From positions 496,001-560,000 of the forward strand of contig MCGT01000011.1 in assembly GCA_002104935.1 (NCBI GenBank): a stretch of 64,000 nt of DNA. The letters run 5' to 3'. Of the stretch, positions 44,496 to 56,544 are shown in pieces; positions within the stretch are counted from its first letter, which is position 1; every line of letters starts with the position of its first letter. Below the pieces are notes generated by a model that saw only the letters and a program-made list of their open reading frames with translations, was not told the origin of the DNA and searched no databases. The DNA comes from Hesseltinella vesiculosa. Taxonomy: Eukaryota > Mucoromycota > Mucoromycetes > Mucorales > Cunninghamellaceae. The position numbers and the translations under genes were made by a program.

Positions 44496-45644
44496 TTTTT
44501 TTTGTTTGTTCATCTTCTTAAAGCCATCCTATTTGTACATTATCAAGAGCTCGTATTTTATGTTACCGATAAACATATCTTTTGCACACAACAAAAAAAG
44601 GAAAGAGACGAAAAAGGAAAGAGGCAAAAAGCGAAAAAAATAAAAGAGTGGCGCGGTGTTTTCATGCTTTTTCAGTACAACCAGCTGGTTTTAGCGTGAC
44701 CGATAGCATGATGCCGGTGTCTTTTGTATTTCGTTTCTGTAAATGACATCTCGTTTGACCTGCCATGCAATGGATGCTGCATCCAAAGGGTTGGGAGGGA
44801 TTGTGGTGAAGATGAAACGAAGGGATGTCGGGATTTTCATTGCGCACATGGAAACGGCATGGTACACCATGGCTAATAATGTCCTCAGTGTTTTTTTTTC
44901 AGCTTACTATGTACAAATTCTCTACTTTTAATTAAAATCATGTACGTTTCATGAATGGCATGTTGATGGCGGGAGGGTGGTACGACTGGTTTGGTTGGCC
45001 AAAAAACCAAAAATAGCGCTTCTTTGCCGTCGTGCTGCATACTTGAATGGCCTCTTCTCCGTCCCACGATGACTGAGAAGGCTGTGAAACCATGCCACAG
45101 ATGAGCTCATCCAGGACGGACTTCATGCAAACAGTTGGAGCGAATTGGGCGAGGTTGGGGTTTTCATCAGATCGCCTGGCGTCGCCTTGGCAAAAATAGA
45201 ACCATTTTAGCTGGGGGGGGGTTTAAGCCTGTCAAAGCACCATCGGCAAAAGGTTGGCTAGGCAACCTTGGCCAATCGACATGGTTTTTTCAGTAGGGTC
45301 ATTTTTCGTCGTTGTAAGTCTCTATGCAAAATAGCAGGCCCATCTAGTCATCCAAAACTGCAACACATCGTTTTTTTTTTTTTTTTTTTCATGGTTGAAG
45401 CCCACCAAAAATTCAACACCCGACTCTGGCTTGCTGCCGCCAAAACGGAGGCAACGGAAGGATCCACGCCCAAAGCTAATAGCTCCCACTCACCTCCCCG
45501 TGGTCAAAAGCCCAGGCAACGCAGATCTATGAAAGTGAAGACTTATCTCAGAGAGGTATCAAGCGATCAGTGTGTTTATCTGCAGTGTGGGGTAAGGTAT
45601 AAATTGATATAGTCTATCTTCGCTTGCTAAGGCGGCCAGGGGAA
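44496..45644. other. Convergent intergenic region, 1.15 kb
   Basis: Lies between the 3' ends of the TLC and F-box genes. It contains a coding-like minus-strand frame (44938-45210) and T runs. No other feature supported. Confidence 0.45.
44938..45210 (-). pseudogene. Coding-like orphan exon or gene remnant
   Basis: A 91-codon frame preceded by the acceptor-like CCCCCCCCCAG and starting LKWFYFCQGDARRSDENPNL. It continues through SVLDELICGMVSQPSQSSWD and KKRYFWFFGQPNQSYHPP to a stop at 44938. Composition looks coding, and the aromatic segments WFYFCQGDA and YFWFFGQPN resemble each other, but no upstream exon with a fitting phase and ATG was found. It could be the last exon of a small gene or a decayed one. 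Family not recognised. Confidence 0.3.
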
Positions 45645-46360
45645 TTAAAAAAAGACATTGTTGCGGACCATGTCCATTTGAAAGTGAGAGTGTTCGACCG
45701 AGCCGAGGTTGAAAAACACCGTCAGCGGCGAGCAAAAGGGGTCGCAGGTGGAGATTTGTGATTTTTTGATGCGGCCGTGCTGGGCGACCAGCGAGCTGTT
45801 GACGACGGTGTAGACATGATGTGGCCTGGCCATCAGATTCTTGACGTAGAGATGCTGCAGGTGCAGGTGGGGAGCGCTGACAGTGACCATGGTGACTTTG
45901 GTGGGGTTCTCGATGTGGCGATGGAGCTGGTAACGCTCGTACAGCGTGACTTCTTCCAAAGAAAGCGTATCCATCGCAGGGCACCGTCGGCACAGGTCGG
46001 TCAAGGCATTGTCAAAAGAGAGGGTGCAGTTTTTCAAATACAGGTGGCGCAAGGGAAATGTGTCAGACTTGGCCGAGAGAGAAGGTGGGTGGATGAGATC
46101 CAGGCTCTCCAGCTCCAGCGAGCGCAGGGAAGGTAGGCTAGCAAGCACTTCATAGATCGCACATGGCGTGAAGCGTTCGTTGGTTAGCTTCAAGGAATGG
46201 AGTGATGGGAACTGGCTGGATTTCAACATGTCTATGATACGTGCCAATTGATTGCGGTTGTGGAATGTCAGTGCGAGCCGTTCCAATTTGGATTTGGTGC
46301 CTCGTGGAATGTTCCTGCACGAAAAAAAAAAAAAAAAAGAAGCAATGTTGAAGCTCCGCC

Positions 46361-46391
<31 letters not shown>

Positions 46392-47430
46392 GGTTGACTG
46401 GCTGGCCGAGATGGAAGGGGGCAGATATGTCGGTGATGTCAGCGCCATGCTGCCAATACCATTGCGACAGCCAATTGTATGCAGTGGGGGGCAGGCTTGG
46501 TTGGATTTGAAAGTGAAAGGTAGAAAGGGTGGGTTTGAGCTGGACGAGCCATTCTGAGATGTAGCTGGCATGTGTCAGGTCTTGCAGCTGCATGCTGGAC
46601 GCACATACCTCGAGGTTGAGGTCTAATAATTTCAGTTTTGGGAATAGGTGGCGGAGACAGTGGAACAAGGCGGTGGGATCATGCGAGTCGATGGAGCCCT
46701 GGAAGCGGAAAGTGGCGACGTTCGTTTGCATTGGCTGGGATGTCATAGGAGAATGCTGCAGATGGACGTTGGCCAGCGTCAGCTTTTCAAGGCGCGCCAT
46801 GTGCCGGAGAATGAGGGAAACTTGCTCGAGTTGCAGTGTCACATTTCTCAGATCCAACGATTGAGGCAGTGAAAGAAAAGACGAGGTGGCATTGGCGGGC
46901 CATCGTTGTAAGACATGTTGTATCTGGAAAGGGGAGTCGTGATGACTTCCGTGGTACGACACGTGCCGGGCAGGTTGTACAAGACCTTGAGCAGTCGCTG
47001 CTGTGTCACCGGCGAAAAAGTGGTCGTGCTGGTTGCATGTGGCCCAAGCCTGGGCGAGCTTGTGACAGACCCGACTGTTTTCATCGTCGCGATGGTAGCC
47101 TCGGATGTGGTTTGGTAACGAGACGACAGCGACGTTCTGGACGCGAGGGCAGAGCAGCGGCAGCTCGGCCCATTTGTCGATAAAGCAGCCGTTGACAGGG
47201 CAGTGGATGGTCAGAGAACGCACAGAGTGGCCCAGGTGGAGGTCCAGTGTTAGCCCCTTGATGAACAATGTCAATTGGTCAAAGGAGAACAGCGCCACAT
47301 GCTGGAACAGCACAGAGCGGACGCAGGTTCGCCATACGCTGCACACCTTGGCGCTGTTTGTCAATGACTGTTGAGGTACAAATCGAAGAACATGCAATAA
47401 AATCTCGCTTGGGAAGTCGTTGATATGCAT
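45645..47430 (-). CDS. F-box protein with leucine-rich repeats
   Basis: Exons 47430-46391 and 46314-45645 give 569 residues. The F-box is at 3-45: INDFPSEILLHVLRFVP, then VCSVWRTCVRSVLFQHV. The remainder has irregular LRR-like units, such as LRNVTLQLEQVSLILRHM, LEKLTLANVHL, LKLLDLNLEV, LHSLKLTNERF, LRSLELESLDL and LRHLYLKNCTL. It should recruit substrates to an SCF ubiquitin ligase through Skp1; substrates are unknown. The in-frame extension before ATG 47430 is low-complexity Phe-rich and was excluded. Both ends of the single intron carry long homopolymers (A after the donor and T before the acceptor on the coding strand). The 5' end diverges from the CBS-PB1 gene across 776 bp. Confidence 0.85.
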
Positions 47431-48206
47431 GACAGTAACCAAAAAAAAAAAATTGGATGAGAAAAAACAAAAGAAAAGCAAGACAATAAAGAAATCTTTG
47501 CTCTGATGTTACCATGGACAAAGCTGGGTGACACACAGCATTCCCTGTTTCGTCATTTTCAATGGATCGTCAGGCGTCTACGCCAAGCCCAAACTCAATC
47601 CATGGCCGACAACATAAATAAAACGTCGCTGGCCAAAAAAAAAAAAAAAAAAAAAGATGTCGATGCTGAAGAAAAAGCAGTCGTTCCTAGTCATTGATTC
47701 ATCGCTTGATACATCGTCAGCAAACATAAAATGCAACAATTAATTATCTAGATCATGTAAACCGGCAAACTGGGTAGTCGATCGTGAGACTGCGTGGCAC
47801 CTAGCCCTTTTTAGCAGTTTCAAAGTCAAAAAGGCTCGCGACCAACATCCGTTTTCATCAAGGCACCCTGTGTTTTCCTTATTACCTGCCCCATCTTGCA
47901 TCGATTTCTACAAAAAAAATGTGGGGAAGTCTCTGTTTGAAATTGTTCCCATGAAAGCTATTATGGAAAGACAAGGTGCGAAGCTCAGCCTCTTGTGATC
48001 TCCTCTAAAGACCTTTGCCTGTTCACAACAAGGTGAAAAAATCATGCCAGCTTTTTTCGCTCTGTTTCCAAAAACGGGAAAAAAGTGAAAGCGAGCCTTT
48101 TTTTTTATTTCTCCTTGCCTGTAACGATGTTTTTTTCTCCCTCTTTTGTTCCATTGGCTTTCACCAGGTTTGTCCATACTAAGCCCATTCATCATCCATT
48201 AGCAAC
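47431..48206. other. Divergent promoter region
   Basis: 776 bp between the F-box gene (minus) and the CBS-PB1 gene (plus). No gene or RNA recognised. Confidence 0.5.
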
Positions 48207-50458
48207 ATGGCACAGACTCCATCCCGACGAAGTGTGCGATTGTCAGGGACAAGTGGCATGATGGATCCAGAGATCGCAAGACAACGGCAAACCAAGCGAG
48301 ATGAGGCAATCACGGCAGCTTGTCCGACCGAAGCCCAATAACGTCTTCTCTCTTTTCTGTAGAGCATCCGACGAAAGCTGGAGCAGGATTTAAAGAAACG
48401 GGGCCCCACCACAAGGATCAAGCAGACCAAAAAAGTGCCGGGCACGGTGTCTGCCCTGCGGCCGGCTCAAGCTCTCACTGTCAAGGAAAATTTATCCGTT
48501 TTGGAAGCAGCCCAGCTGATGGCTGCCAAGCGCAGCGACTGCGTGCTTGTGATGAATGAGGATGATCATTTGTGTGGCATTTTGACGGTCGGTACATAAA
48601 ATGGGGGGAGAAGTCAAAGACGGCCAATGCTGATCTCTCTTTTTTTTTTTTTAGGCTAAAGACATGGCTTATCGGGTAGTTGCAGAAAACCTGAATGCAA
48701 GGTGTGTGTGGCCAAAAAAAAAAATAGGAGACGTGCGGAAGAGTTCTATTTTTTCTTTTTTGTCCGGACCCAGGGGGAGAAAATGACTCGGTCAAAGGTT
48801 GTTTTTTCTTTGTTTAGTGTGCATGTCTATTTACATGTTTCAATTTTTTTTTTTTTTTTAGGTTGGGAATCCAAGTTTCTGAAGTGATGACTCCTAATCC
48901 AGTGTGTGTCACGTTTGAATCCAATGCACAGGATGCCTTGAATTTGATGGTTTCACGCGGATTTCGGCATGTGGTAAGGCCAGAAAGACACAAGACGACA
49001 TGCTCACGAGTCATGGATGTAGCCAGTGTGCAGTGAAGACGGCGACATTTATGGTTTACTGGACATCACAAAATGTTTGTATCAAGCCTTGGACAAGATG
49101 GAGCGGGCCTTTGGGTCGTCACAGAAACTTCTGGATGCTCTGGAAAACATGGAGAAAGAATGGGCTAGCAACACCTCGACGCTGGGCAGCTACATGGATT
49201 CACTGCGCACAAAGATGACCTGTCCCAGCATCACCACCGTCATGACACAACGTCAACCCATCCAAGTCTCAGTGAAAGCTCATGTGGATGAAGTGGCAAA
49301 GCGAATGCGGCAACATCGCACCACGGCGGTGTTGGTCATGGATCATGGTTCCCTTGCTGGCATTTTCACGGTAGCCTTTCCAAGGCGGAGTAAAAAATTG
49401 GGGGGGGGAAAGGTGTTATTGACTCTCATTGGTAGACAAAAGACATTGTTTTGCGTGTCATTGCTGTGGGCCTGAATCCCGAAACTTGCTCCGTGGTACG
49501 CGTTATGACCCCTGAACCTGATACAGCATCGCCTCATCTCAGTGTGCTTGATGCTCTCAAGAAGATGCATGGTAAGTGGCAAAATGAAACATCGACAGAA
49601 CCGATGGAACCTGTTTTTTTTTCGGGGGGGTGGGAACCTGGATTAGACGGCCATTTTATGAATTTGCCGGTGATGGACGAGGACAAGACGGTTCATGGCT
49701 TGATTGATGTGTTGACGTTGACCTATGCTACACTGGAATTAGTAAGTTTATCAATTTTTTTTTTGTCGCGTGAGGGTTGACATGTGAATCATAACAAACC
49801 TGGCATTCTATAGATCGATGATGTCAATGGAGCAAGCCAGGACGGCAGCCATCCATTTTGGTCAAACTTCACTGGACAGCAAGAAGACAACGCCTCGGCC
49901 GAAATCGAATCGGTGGTGTCATCAACGAAGAGTGAAGCACAGGGTCAACAAGGGTCTGTTCTCAGTCAGAGCCTTCGATCCATGGCCGATGCGCACAGTC
50001 TGGAGAAGGGCATGGACTTCAAATTCCAGCAGGGCAGTCGAACCTATCGTTTCCATTGTCCACAGCCTTCCTTGGCCAACGTGGTCGGGGCTATCGAAGC
50101 CCGACTGGAGAATGGTCAAAGCCATGGATGTGTGCAAGATCTGTTTTATCTCGATGATGATCAAGACAAGGTGGTGATGCAGACCGACGCGGATGTGGTG
50201 GATGCAATGAAAATGGCTTATCGATGTGGGCACGATCGTATCCGATTGTTTGTTGTTTTCAATCAGGATAAAAACGCTTGTCCTCATCACGGCCGTTTCT
50301 CTGCACGTGATCATGGCTCACTGGCTCAACAAGGCAATCAACGATTCCTGTCTAGGCTACCGATTTCCCAAGGTGTTTGGTTCCCCACTGCCCTGACTAT
50401 TTTAGGCGCTGTCTTGATTGCCTGCTCCGTGAATAAACTCCCTCGACGGCTTGCCTAG
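48207..50458 (+). CDS. CBS-PB1 domain protein with C-terminal membrane anchor (Mug70-like)
   Basis: Order of parts: a basic N-terminus (MAQTPSRRSVRLSG), four CBS motifs in two Bateman modules, a PB1 domain, and a TM tail. The CBS motifs are ALTVKENLSVLEAAQLM to HLCGILTAKD, VSEVMTPNPVCV to IYGLLDITK, ITTVMTQRQPIQV to LAGIFTTKD, and VVRVMTPEPDTA to VHGLIDVLTL. The PB1 starts KFQQGSRTYRFHCP and has the acidic YLDDDQDKVVMQTDADVV. The tail anchor is WFPTALTILGAVLIACSV followed by KLPRRLA. It matches the fungal family typified by fission yeast Mug70. Bateman modules usually sense adenosine nucleotides. Intron 1 (48306-48362) appears to begin AG/GCAATC, a GC-AG intron giving KRDE/SIRRKLEQDL; the only nearby GT breaks the frame. 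Confidence 0.88.
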
Positions 50459-51386
50459 TTCCTTTTTTTTATTTTTTATTTTGGTGCATACAACAAGGAT
50501 TGGCTTTTTAAAGTGGACGAATAAAAAAAAAATGGTGTGTCAGGGCTCTGGCCGGAAGAAAGGCAAGACAACGATGGCTGGGTGGTCAATGCTTTTCAAG
50601 GTGGCTCACTGACATTTACGGGGGAGTCGGGCAAGGTAGGAAAATGGATGTAGATCTCATCCTGTATAAAAAGTTTTGAAGTGAAATCAACACAGATGAA
50701 AGAAACTTGAAACGCTGTCATTTTTAAGGAGGTCTGTTGAACGGAACCACCGGTTTTGGCGGGTGACAGCTTGACAATTTTCTTTCTTTCCCACTCGTCT
50801 AGTTTAGTATCCAGTCAAAAAGAGACGGACAAGCTATATTAGGTCATTCCTTTGAAAAAGTGTCTTTTTGGCTTGATCTTTTTATTAAATCAGCCTACCT
50901 TCTCCTGATGAGTCTAAACGGCTTCTGCCAAAAACAATGCGGAAGCCTTGTTTGTCACACCCACACTGAAAAAAAAGCGCGGGTCTTCCTTTACCTCCCC
51001 CCCCCTTTCATTGATTGTTTATTTCAATTATGAAAAAGAAAAAAAAATTTTTCTTTGCAAAGGGATGCTCATGACAATCTAAAATAAACTGATGTTGCCT
51101 TTTTTCTTCTTTTCTTCTCCTTTAGATTTCTCCCCTTTCCTTTCGCTAGTGACCTTTTTTCCAACTTCTTTTCTATCTACTTTCTTTTGGCCCAGCCAAC
51201 TGCTCCCCCAATCCCTTCACTTTTTTTTTTTTCTTTTGCTTCCAAACACCTCTTTTGCCCCGTCGATCTTCGTTTAACCTTTTCAGTAAGCGGCCGGCGC
51301 TGTTTAAAAAATCCTGGCTCACTGACGTTTTTTTTTTTTTTTCCAGCAGCATTCGTTTTTTTTTTTTTTCTTGAATTCAATTCAAC
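50459..51386. other. Intergenic region upstream of the DP gene
   Basis: 928 bp. The right 300 bp is CT- and T-rich promoter sequence. A short coding-like frame near 50560-50660 (DGWVVNAFQGGSLTFTGESG) has no start or splice context and was not annotated. Confidence 0.45.
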
Positions 51387-52836
51387 ATGATGCCTTATTC
51401 ATTGCCTTCACCTCCATTGACTTTTACCGGTGCATCCATGGCCAATGAAACTGACACCCATACAGTGTCACACAACGACGAGCTCCGGCCCTTATTGTTG
51501 CAGCACAGTTCGGACGAACAGGTTTGTTTACCCCCCATCCACAACCTGATGGCAACGCCACCAGCCTCCTCCACCAATAGCCCGCCCTTATCCTATCATT
51601 CGACCCACATCGCCGACGCATCGCCTCCCACCATGTACTCGCCTCTGCCTTTCCCACCCCACCAAAAAACCGACGCCTGGCTGGATGCCATGGAGCCGCC
51701 CCTGTCACCGCCTTTGACGCGTGTCCATGAAAAAGAACGCAAAGGGTCCATTGCCTCCATCCTCAATTCCGTGCCTGAACTTCAGCAAATGGACCAATCC
51801 CAGCGCTTTGGCTACCATGCACCTCCCTCGCCCACCACGTTCCACCCGCGTGGCCCTGTCAATCCATTGAAACGGTCGGCTTCCTCGGCCTCCCAAGCCT
51901 CGGTGCGCATCCAAAAAAGGAAAAGGTCTGGTAAACAAACAACCGCCATCCACAACAACAACAACTACGCCCAAGATGCCCTCTCCCCTCCACCCTTGTC
52001 CTTGTCGCCATCGCTCATCGACCATCCCGCCCCCTCGTCCTCTTTGCTCTTTAGCGACCGTGCCAACAAGGGCCTGCGCCACTTTAGCCGTCGTGTCTGT
52101 GATAAGGTCAAAGAACACGGCACCACCACCTATGAACAAGTCGTCAATGAACTCAGCCAGCAACAAACCTCCTCCGCCCAGCCGCCTTTTGACCAGAAGA
52201 ACATCCGCCGCCGTGTTTATGACGCCCTCAACGTGCTCATGGCCATCCACATCATTGAAAAGGACAGCAAGCGCGAAATCAAATGGCTCGGTATCCCCCA
52301 ATGCTTTGACAACGATGCCCTTGCCGACCCCCAATCCCAAGACGATGATGCCCTTTTGAAAGCCATCCAACACGAAGAGGTAATGCTTTTTTTTAATGAC
52401 ATCTCGGCTCATCACCGTTTCTTAGACGCGAAACAAAGAACTACTGTCCTCTATTGATCAGACCCAAGACGCCATCAAGGATTCCATCACAAAGGTAAGC
52501 TAAACACGAAGCCTGATCCAAACGTCATCTCATCCACCCGTCTTCCTCTAGTATCTTTTACTCCGGCGCCTGATCCAGCGCAATCAGCAACAGAAAACCA
52601 ACGACTACACGTCCACCATCAGCCTACCATTGTTCTTGGTGAACGAAAAAGGATCTCAAGTCGACCTCTTCGATGACGACCACCAAGCCCTTGTGTCCTG
52701 CGCTAGCCAATCATCAGCCCCCATCACGGAAATGGACATCCTCTCCCATCATTTTCAAGATCCTGTTTCGCCGCAAGAACTGGATCGTTGGTTACCCACC
52801 CATCTCCATTCCTTCTTGGACGTCGCTGCCTCTTGA
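51387..52836 (+). CDS. DP-type transcription factor (E2F dimerisation partner)
   Basis: Exons 51387-52379, 52426-52495 and 52553-52836 give 448 residues. The disordered N-terminal 230 residues carry basic patches (RIQKRKRSGK). The winged-helix DNA-binding domain at about 230-305 has KGLRHFSRRVCDKVKEHGTT and DQKNIRRRVYDALNVLMAIH, with the RRVYDALNV helix that reads TTTSSCGC sites, then IKWLGIP, the DP ending. A heptad region (LLSSIDQTQDAIKDSI, LLLRRLIQRNQQQ) and the DP-type SLPLFLVNE segment mediate E2F pairing. DP/E2F controls G1/S genes; most Dikarya use the unrelated SBF/MBF factors instead, so this supports an early-diverging fungus. It should act with an E2F gene elsewhere. Confidence 0.95.
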
Positions 52837-52905
52837 TTGACTTTTCATGTAAGTCGCAAAACCACCCATAGTGACAGTGACTTACCCTTTCTTTTTCTCC
52901 AGTCC

Positions 52906-52936
<31 letters not shown>

Positions 52937-53359
52937 TTCACACATTCCTCTTTTGGTATATTTATATCTATAGCTGTCAAAATTGTATGTACATCGCCTC
53001 CCCTGTTTTACCTTCTTCGATACCCTTCCTTTTGTTAGTCTCTTATCCTCTCCACATTCATTCGCAACCCTTTCTTTTCCATACACACACACACTCCATA
53101 TCTCAAACACACACACACACACACACTCCATATCTCAAACACACACACACACACTCCATATCTCAAACACACACACACATTCCATTTCTCAAGCACACAC
53201 ACACATTCAACCAAATATCCGCTTTCTCTTTTTTTATGCTCGCCTCTCCCCATCTCCACCTTATCTGTATGTCGGAATTTAAGCAAACCTTCCCCCCCTT
53301 TTTTATATATAAAATCTCAAAAAAAAAAAATTCTAACCAAATCAAAAAATAAAAAGCGG
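52837..53359. other. Convergent 3' region
   Basis: 523 bp between the DP gene and the Zn2Cys6 gene. Contains T and A runs at 52905-52937 and the CA-rich minisatellite at 53081-53205. Confidence 0.5.
53081..53205 (+). repeat. CA-rich minisatellite
   Basis: Three exact copies of the 14-mer CTCCATATCTCAAA and one diverged copy (TTCCATTTCTCAAG), separated by (CA)n tracts of 12 to 18 bases. On the minus strand it reads as (TG)n. It lies in shared 3' sequence, so length changes would be neutral for coding. Confidence 0.9.
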
Positions 53360-56300
53360 TCAAGTACCAGCATCCCAATCGCGATGGAATCGCTTCTGTC
53401 CAGTAGTGATGAATTCAAGCATGTCCATGATTTGCTGCTGCTGTCGGTCACTGGGCCCGCCAGAGTCAGGGTGGCTGGCCAAGCCTCCAGCCACAGACGT
53501 TGACATCGACGAAGAAGGAGGTGGCGGCTGGTGTAATCCATCAGGCAGGAGAGACGACAGGCCAAACATTTGCTGGAGAGCCGAGGGAGCGCTTGCCGTC
53601 GTCGGATGACTGGTGGCGGCTGGCTCAAGGTCCAAATCCAGATCAAATGTCATGTCTGTGGTCGGGCAGGAGGCACCAAACATGCTCTGGAGCGAGCTGC
53701 TGGTCATTGGATCGAGCTGGTTCGCCAGCGGGGGCGTGGCATGGCCAAAATCGTTGCCGGCAGCGTTCACAAGGCTGGCAAACAACTCGGCCGCCGATGC
53801 CGGCTGGTGTTCTTGGATGTGCTGCTGGACGTGCTGCTGATGCTGGGGCTGGAGGGCCGCGTCGCTACCAAACACAAAGGTGGGCTGGCTAGCCTGGTCC
53901 ATGTTGGTCGTCAGCGAGTCGGCCGTCAGGTTGAACAAGGCCGCCGTCGTCGGGTCGGTCAGCACACTTTCCAGGGACGAGGCTGAGGCCAGGGTGGACA
54001 GGATGCTCGGGTTGGCCCAGGCCGAGCTGGTGAGCGACGCGCCAAAGCTGGAGGTGGCAGGCGAAGCAGGTGAGGCGGAGAAAAACGCCGGCGCGGACGA
54101 GACCGGCAGGTAGCCTGGCTCCTGGCTAGTGCTGGGCTGCGATAGGAAGGTGGAGCTGGAGCTGGCCGAGGCTGGCTTAGGCACGGCTGAGGACGACGGC
54201 ATGGTCAGGTTGATGGGCGACAACGGCGACGTCGACACACGGCGATGAGACGATCGCGACGCAGGCGTGGTAGGAAACTGGCTGCTGCTGCTACTACTAC
54301 TACTGAAAGGCGAGGCCGACGGCTGGGCTGCCGGTGGCAGCGTTGGCGATGGATGGAACACCGTCGAGATGCTGTGCTCGTTGATGGCATGTTCGTCGAC
54401 CACCGGCAGGTCTTTCAGGTCGGTGGGCAGGCGGTGCTTTTTCAAAAACGCATCGATGCTGTCCAAGATGGCGAGCACCTTGTCCATGTAGACCAGGTGT
54501 GAGCGGCGCAGGAGGGTGCTGGTGTGGATCAGGTTGCGCTGGGCCACAATCTTGGCCACCTGGTCCTCGGTCGCTATGGCATTGACCTGATGGATCGACA
54601 CACTGGCAAAGATGCCATCGAGGGTATCTGCGAACTGGCACATCGGTAGGTGCTGGGAATACAAGCTGAGCATACGCGTGATCAGATTCGCGGCCTTGGT
54701 GCAGATGTTGAGGGACAAGAGCGCCACGGGTGTGGCTGTGTGGTCCTTTTTGGGCAGGAAGAACTTGTGCAGCATGATCCAAGTCGTTTGGTAATGGATG
54801 TGGAGCAGCAAGATCGCCACATCACGGAAACTGCCTGTCGGCTGGAACGGCTCGGTGGCCTCGTCAAAGAAACGCAAGTCCATCGGTAGCTCCTGCAGCC
54901 AAGTCGTCAGGGCGTTTTCAAAGCGGGAGATGGCCGACAGAAGCGACTGACCCGACTGTTCTGACGGCAAGTACTTGGCAATGTCCTTGCGCACCTTCAT
55001 CAACTTGATCGAGTGCACCGTGAACGCAATGCGATAGCCCGCTTCATCATCTTCGCAAGGCAGCCGAGTCGGATACTCGAGGTCACAATCCTTGTCATCC
55101 ACCATCGTCGGTCGATTGGAATCCAAAGCTGCGCACAGATCCAGCCAATAGGCCGACCACCAAAGTCGCTTGTTGGCTTCACGCTGGACCGGGTCAGCAG
55201 GCATGAATTCTCGATGGCAGCAATGGAAAAAAAAAAGTCAGCCTCCTTTTGCTGTGACATCCCCCCCCCCTCACCAAAGATGATTTACCTTTTTTATGGA
55301 ATTTGAGGTCTTGAGCCATGCGGATGGCGAGACCGATATAAAGGTAGGCCAGGCTGGAGCGTTCACAGGCCAATTGGTACATGTACAGGTTGATAAGAGC
55401 ATGGATGGTGTTGTGGTTACTAATGTCAAAGCGCTTCTTCAGCAACTGCCGCGCATGCTTAAAGTAGGTCTCGCCCATGACGGCTGGGTTCTTGTCAGGG
55501 CAGCTGCCGTGGTAGATGCAGGCGTGTTTGGATGTCCAAGCATAGATCGAGTTGGCCAACAACGGGTCATAGTCTGAGTGCTGGGGGTTGCTGTAGCACT
55601 GTACAAAGGCTGGTACGTCGGCGATCTGGTAGGACAGGAAACAGTTGTGATAGGTATGGCAGACAAGATGGTTCAGCGCTTCTTGGTCTTCCATCATGGT
55701 TGTGGTGTCATCTCGCCCAGGCGGTTTGAGCGACGGGTAATGCTCTTTCATGATCCAGCGCGCTTCGGATTCGTCGACTTCCCACATACGGCTGCTGCTC
55801 TTAGGATGGCTGCCGCTGACTCTCTGGCCAGGGTTGGTGTGTTCGTCTTGTGTCATCTCGTCATCGACATCGCCAGCAGCTGGAAGCAGGCCGGGCCGTG
55901 ACCTTGACGCATGTTGCATGCTGGCAGAGGAGGGTGATGGCGACTTGGGGGCGGTGGCTTCACGCAGGGCATCCATGCTGAAGAGGTTGGCGGGAGAATC
56001 CCCGCTGATGTTCAGTTGGCTGATGCCGTTCAAAAGAATGCGATAGAGCTCAGCGACGCTGGCGATATTGGTATCGATGCGCAAACCAGACGGCGACAAT
56101 GACAATTTCCACGTCACCGGTTGCTGATTGGGCGCCGTCAGTTGCTGTTGCTGCGGATCGGGCACAGTGCCAGACGAATGGGCAGGGTGTTTGTGGATAG
56201 TGGGGCCTCCCAGGTTATCGTCAGAAAACGGTCGCAGGTTGGATTTCATCATGACCAAGTCGGACTGCATGCGTTGCATTCGTTCCTTTAGGTCGTCGAC

Positions 56301-56471
56301 GTTGTAACCAATCTGGTCAAAGGCTCGGCCGTCCACTCGTTTCGGTGGTGTCGCATACGAGCAAGGAAGGCCAGCGCCGTCGCATCGGCCACAGCTTGGC
56401 TGCATGAAATCACACTTTACTTTTTTCTTGCGACATCGAATGCACTACAGGAGACAATGTAATGTGGCCCA

Positions 56472-56544
<73 letters not shown>

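Noticed and set aside
50560..50780. Fragments reading DGWVVNAFQGGSLTFTGESG and GLLNGTTGFGG
   Set aside because: Suggestive composition but different frames, no start codon and no splice sites joining them.
50900..50950. CTGATGAG resembling a hammerhead ribozyme core
   Set aside because: No GAAA partner and no stem I/III pairing around it.
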